NCBI GenBank assembly: GCA_910587805.1
Contig: CAJUNM010000006.1
Span: forward strand, 1-35,726
Direction: 5' to 3'
Length of the DNA stretch: 35,726 nucleotides
From: an uncultured Christensenellaceae bacterium
GTDB lineage: Bacteria > Bacillota > Clostridia > Christensenellales > Pumilibacteraceae
Part shown: piece by piece, positions 34,417-35,726 of the stretch
Numbering within the stretch: position 1 is the stretch's first letter
Layout: every line of letters begins with the position of its first letter
Translations under genes and position numbers: made by a program
Notes under the pieces: generated by a model
Database searches by the model: none
Seen by the model: only the letters and a program-made list of their open reading frames with translations
Told to the model about the DNA's origin: nothing

Positions 34417-34893
34417 TTACTCGGTTGCGTCGTCGCTTTTTTGTTTGAGCGTTTCGAGCAGAACGCTCTTTAATATAGAACCTCTCAGTCGCCCTTTTGC
34501 AACGGTCGGAGCAAGCAAGGCTTTATCCGTTATCGCTGCCTTAATCAAACTTGCTTCCGTCTCCGTGTATACGTCCTCGTCGCATAGCCTATCGATAATT
34601 TGGCACGCTTTGGTAAACTCTATTCCGTCCGTGAGCGTTTCCTCGATATACCGCATTAGCACGTCGTCCGTATCGGCTCCGCTTATGCGAATGATCTTTA
34701 TCGACCCTCCGCCGCCGCGTCTGCTTTCTATGACAAATCCGCGCTCGGGCGTGAACCGCGTGCCGAGCACGTAATTTATTTGGCTCGGCGCGACGGCAAA
34801 GTATGCGGCAAGCTCGTTTCGGTTAAAATTGACTGTAGGTTCGTTACCGAACGCATCCAATAAAAATCTTTCTATTATATCGCTTACATTCAC
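34417..34893 (-). CDS. ctsR: Transcriptional repressor CtsR
   Basis: This 158-residue repressor controls class III heat-shock genes. The N-terminal helix-turn-helix spans NRNELAAYFAVAPSQINYVL. The beta-wing with the glycine loop reads ESRRGGGGSIKIIRI, the heat-sensing part in Bacillus. The start is GTG at 34893, with AAGGAGG seven bases before it. An ATG just upstream is out of frame and followed at once by a stop, and the frame's longer start at 34917 lies inside the operator. It should repress its own operon through the heptads upstream. Confidence 0.95.
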   Translation of the reverse strand: MNVSDIIERFLLDAFGNEPTVNFNRNELAAYFAVAPSQINYVLGTRFTPERGFVIESRRGGGGSIKIIRISGADTDDVLMRYIEETLTDGIEFTKACQIIDRLCDEDVYTETEASLIKAAITDKALLAPTVAKGRLRGSILKSVLLETLKQKSDDATE

Positions 34894-34911
34894 ATCGCAC
34901 CTCCTTTCTTT

Positions 34912-34935
34912 GGTCAAAGGTCAAAGATAGTCAAA
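34912..34935 (-). promoter_or_regulatory. CtsR operator with three heptads
   Basis: On the plus strand three direct heptads read GGTCAAA (34912-34918), GGTCAAA (34919-34925) and, after GAT, AGTCAAA (34929-34935). The last two with the three-base spacer match the CtsR consensus RGTCAAANANRGTCAAA. The third heptad abuts directly. The site lies between the -10 box and the ctsR ribosome binding site. Confidence 0.93.
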
Positions 34936-34945
34936 TATTATTTGT

Positions 34946-34974
34946 ATTATAAACTTTACTCATATCGTTGTCAA
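34946..34974 (-). promoter_or_regulatory. Consensus sigma-A promoter of ctsR operon
   Basis: Perfect TTGACA (34969-34974), 17-base spacer and perfect TATAAT (34946-34951). The predicted start near 34939 is about four bases before the CtsR operator. Confidence 0.93.
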
Positions 34975-35005
34975 GCGTTTTGAGCAAATTTATAAAAAAA
35001 TTTTA

Positions 35006-35033
35006 CAAAACAAAGAGCGGTGCAAACCGCTCT
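35006..35033 (-). terminator. Terminator of the dCMP deaminase gene
   Basis: An eight-base perfect stem AGAGCGGT/ACCGCTCT (35014-35033) with a four-base loop is followed on the minus strand by TTGTTTTG and further T-rich sequence, 15 bases after the stop of the upstream gene. Confidence 0.85.
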
Positions 35034-35047
35034 CGGAAACCGTATGT

Positions 35048-35503
35048 TTATTTATCTTCGCCGAATTTCTCGCACTTGATGCCCGCCTCGTCAAAAAGCT
35101 CGAGCGAAAATTCGTCCGGATAGCCTTCCCCGTATACGACGCGCGATATTCCGCTGTTTATTATCATTTTGGTGCAAATCGAGCACGGCTGATGAGTGCA
35201 ATACAACGTTGCGCCGTCTATACATATACCCATGCGCGCCGCTTGGATTATTGCGTTTTGCTCGGCATGCGTCGCATAGCATTTTTCATGACAAGTGCCG
35301 GAAGGTATGGCGAGTTTGCGTCTGAGACAATATCCTTTTTCTTTGCAGCTTTTTATGCCGGAGCTTGCTCCGTTGTAGCCTGTGGTCATTATCCGTTTGT
35401 TTTTGGCTATGACCGCGCCGACCTGCCTGTTTTCCTGAAAACAGCTCGACCATGTGGCTACGTTCTTTGCGATTTCCATGAAACGCTCGTCCCATTTATC
35501 CAT
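35048..35503 (-). CDS. Deoxycytidylate deaminase (ComEB family)
   Basis: This 151-residue zinc enzyme converts dCMP to dUMP, a precursor of dTMP. The zinc and catalytic motifs are HAEQN (His79, Glu81) and PCSIC (Cys107, Cys110). A second cluster, CKEKGYCLRR with CHEKC, is the extra zinc or structural site seen in many dCMP deaminases of this group. GAGG lies about 11 bases before the ATG. It is transcribed alone between its promoter and a terminator. A broader cytidine-deaminase role is less likely given this pattern. Confidence 0.93.
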   Translation of the reverse strand: MDKWDERFMEIAKNVATWSSCFQENRQVGAVIAKNKRIMTTGYNGASSGIKSCKEKGYCLRRKLAIPSGTCHEKCYATHAEQNAIIQAARMGICIDGATLYCTHQPCSICTKMIINSGISRVVYGEGYPDEFSLELFDEAGIKCEKFGEDK

Positions 35504-35534
35504 AGTTGTACGTCCTCTTGAATGTTATAACAAG

Positions 35535-35563
35535 AGTATAGCACACTCGAAGACATAATGCAA
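35535..35563 (-). promoter_or_regulatory. Sigma-A promoter of the dCMP deaminase gene
   Basis: TTGCAT (35558-35563), 17 bases and TATACT (35535-35540) with an upstream TG one base away form an extended -10 promoter about 30 bases before the ATG. Confidence 0.7.
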
Positions 35564-35580
35564 GAGCGTAATAGCGATTT

Positions 35581-35726
35581 TTACTGCTTTTCTACCGCTT
35601 TTTTATTCGATTTTATACGCTTGGCAAGCGAAACGCACGCTTTTACTATTTCGACTGCGGGCACAATCGAGAACGAGCAAGCTATAACGGTGAGCCACTG
35701 TTTCCAATCGAGCCATTGCAGTTTGA
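35581..35726 (-). CDS. C-terminal end of a probable P-type cation ATPase (partial)
   Basis: About 47 codons of an open frame enter from the right edge and end at TAA (35581-35583). The peptide includes WLTVIACSFSIVPAVEIVKA, a membrane helix followed by a basic tail ending KRIKSNKKAVEKQ. This resembles the last helix of bacterial calcium-type P-type ATPases, where a P-V-E-I-x-K pattern closes the transmembrane domain. The catalytic domains lie outside the window, so family and substrate are uncertain. Confidence 0.6.
   Translation of the reverse strand, partial: KLQWLDWKQWLTVIACSFSIVPAVEIVKACVSLAKRIKSNKKAVEKQ

Noticed and set aside
1..35726. Search for a novel defence, mobile or biosynthetic system
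   Set aside because: No repeats, integrase, transposase, toxin-antitoxin pair or unusual multi-gene cassette was seen. The content is core housekeeping, stress and sporulation genes.

Overview
The window looks like a chromosomal segment from an endospore-forming Bacillota, most likely a member of the class Clostridia. The evidence is a complete spoIIAA-spoIIAB-sigF cluster, a minimal spoVAC-spoVAD-spoVAE cluster with yunB, a CtsR-McsA-McsB-ClpC operon, an HrcA/CIRCE-controlled dnaK operon, RNase Y, a phenylalanine T-box, and AGGAGG-type ribosome binding sites. The genus cannot be told from the sequence alone. I see no rRNA, tRNA, CRISPR array, insertion sequence, prophage or integrated element. 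Base composition and codon style look uniform from end to end.

Layout. Nearly all genes lie on the minus strand. At the left edge, plus-strand tmcAL and a coupled unknown gene (27-1651) run convergently into mutS2. Bases 1655-9700 form one minus-strand operon: T-box leader, pheS, pheT, a U32-family protein and mutS2, with one-base overlaps between the last three genes. Bases 9757-14073 are the sporulation block: spoIIAA-spoIIAB-sigF ending in a strong terminator, then spoVAC-spoVAD-spoVAE-yunB, with a candidate forespore promoter overlapping that terminator. rny (14236-15825) has its own promoter and terminator. Bases 16013-22750 hold hrcA-grpE-dnaK-dnaJ behind a consensus promoter and a CIRCE-like operator, followed by ackA and comFC. 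lepA and hemW follow (22841-25739), and the lepA promoter is placed so that its mRNA would be leaderless. A plus-strand pair, gdpD-like and gtrA-like (25952-27235), ends in a terminator facing a minus-strand operon of pgi, an HPr-like gene without its histidine, and an unknown 259-residue gene. Then come hpf, the ctsR-mcsA-mcsB-clpC operon with a CtsR operator, a dCMP deaminase gene, and the last codons of what is probably a P-type ATPase gene cut by the window edge.

How the genes work together. Protein quality control is strongly represented, with two heat-shock operons under two repressors (HrcA and CtsR) plus Hpf and LepA for ribosome hibernation and stress translation. Sporulation commitment (SigF with its anti- and anti-anti-sigma factors) and spore calcium-dipicolinate transport (SpoVA) form the second theme. 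Translation supply (PheST and TmcAL) is the third. No wholly new system is evident. The points most worth a second look are the possible leaderless lepA mRNA, the forespore promoter overlapping the sigF terminator, the T-box placed over mutS2 and the U32 gene, and the small unknown genes coupled to tmcAL and pgi.
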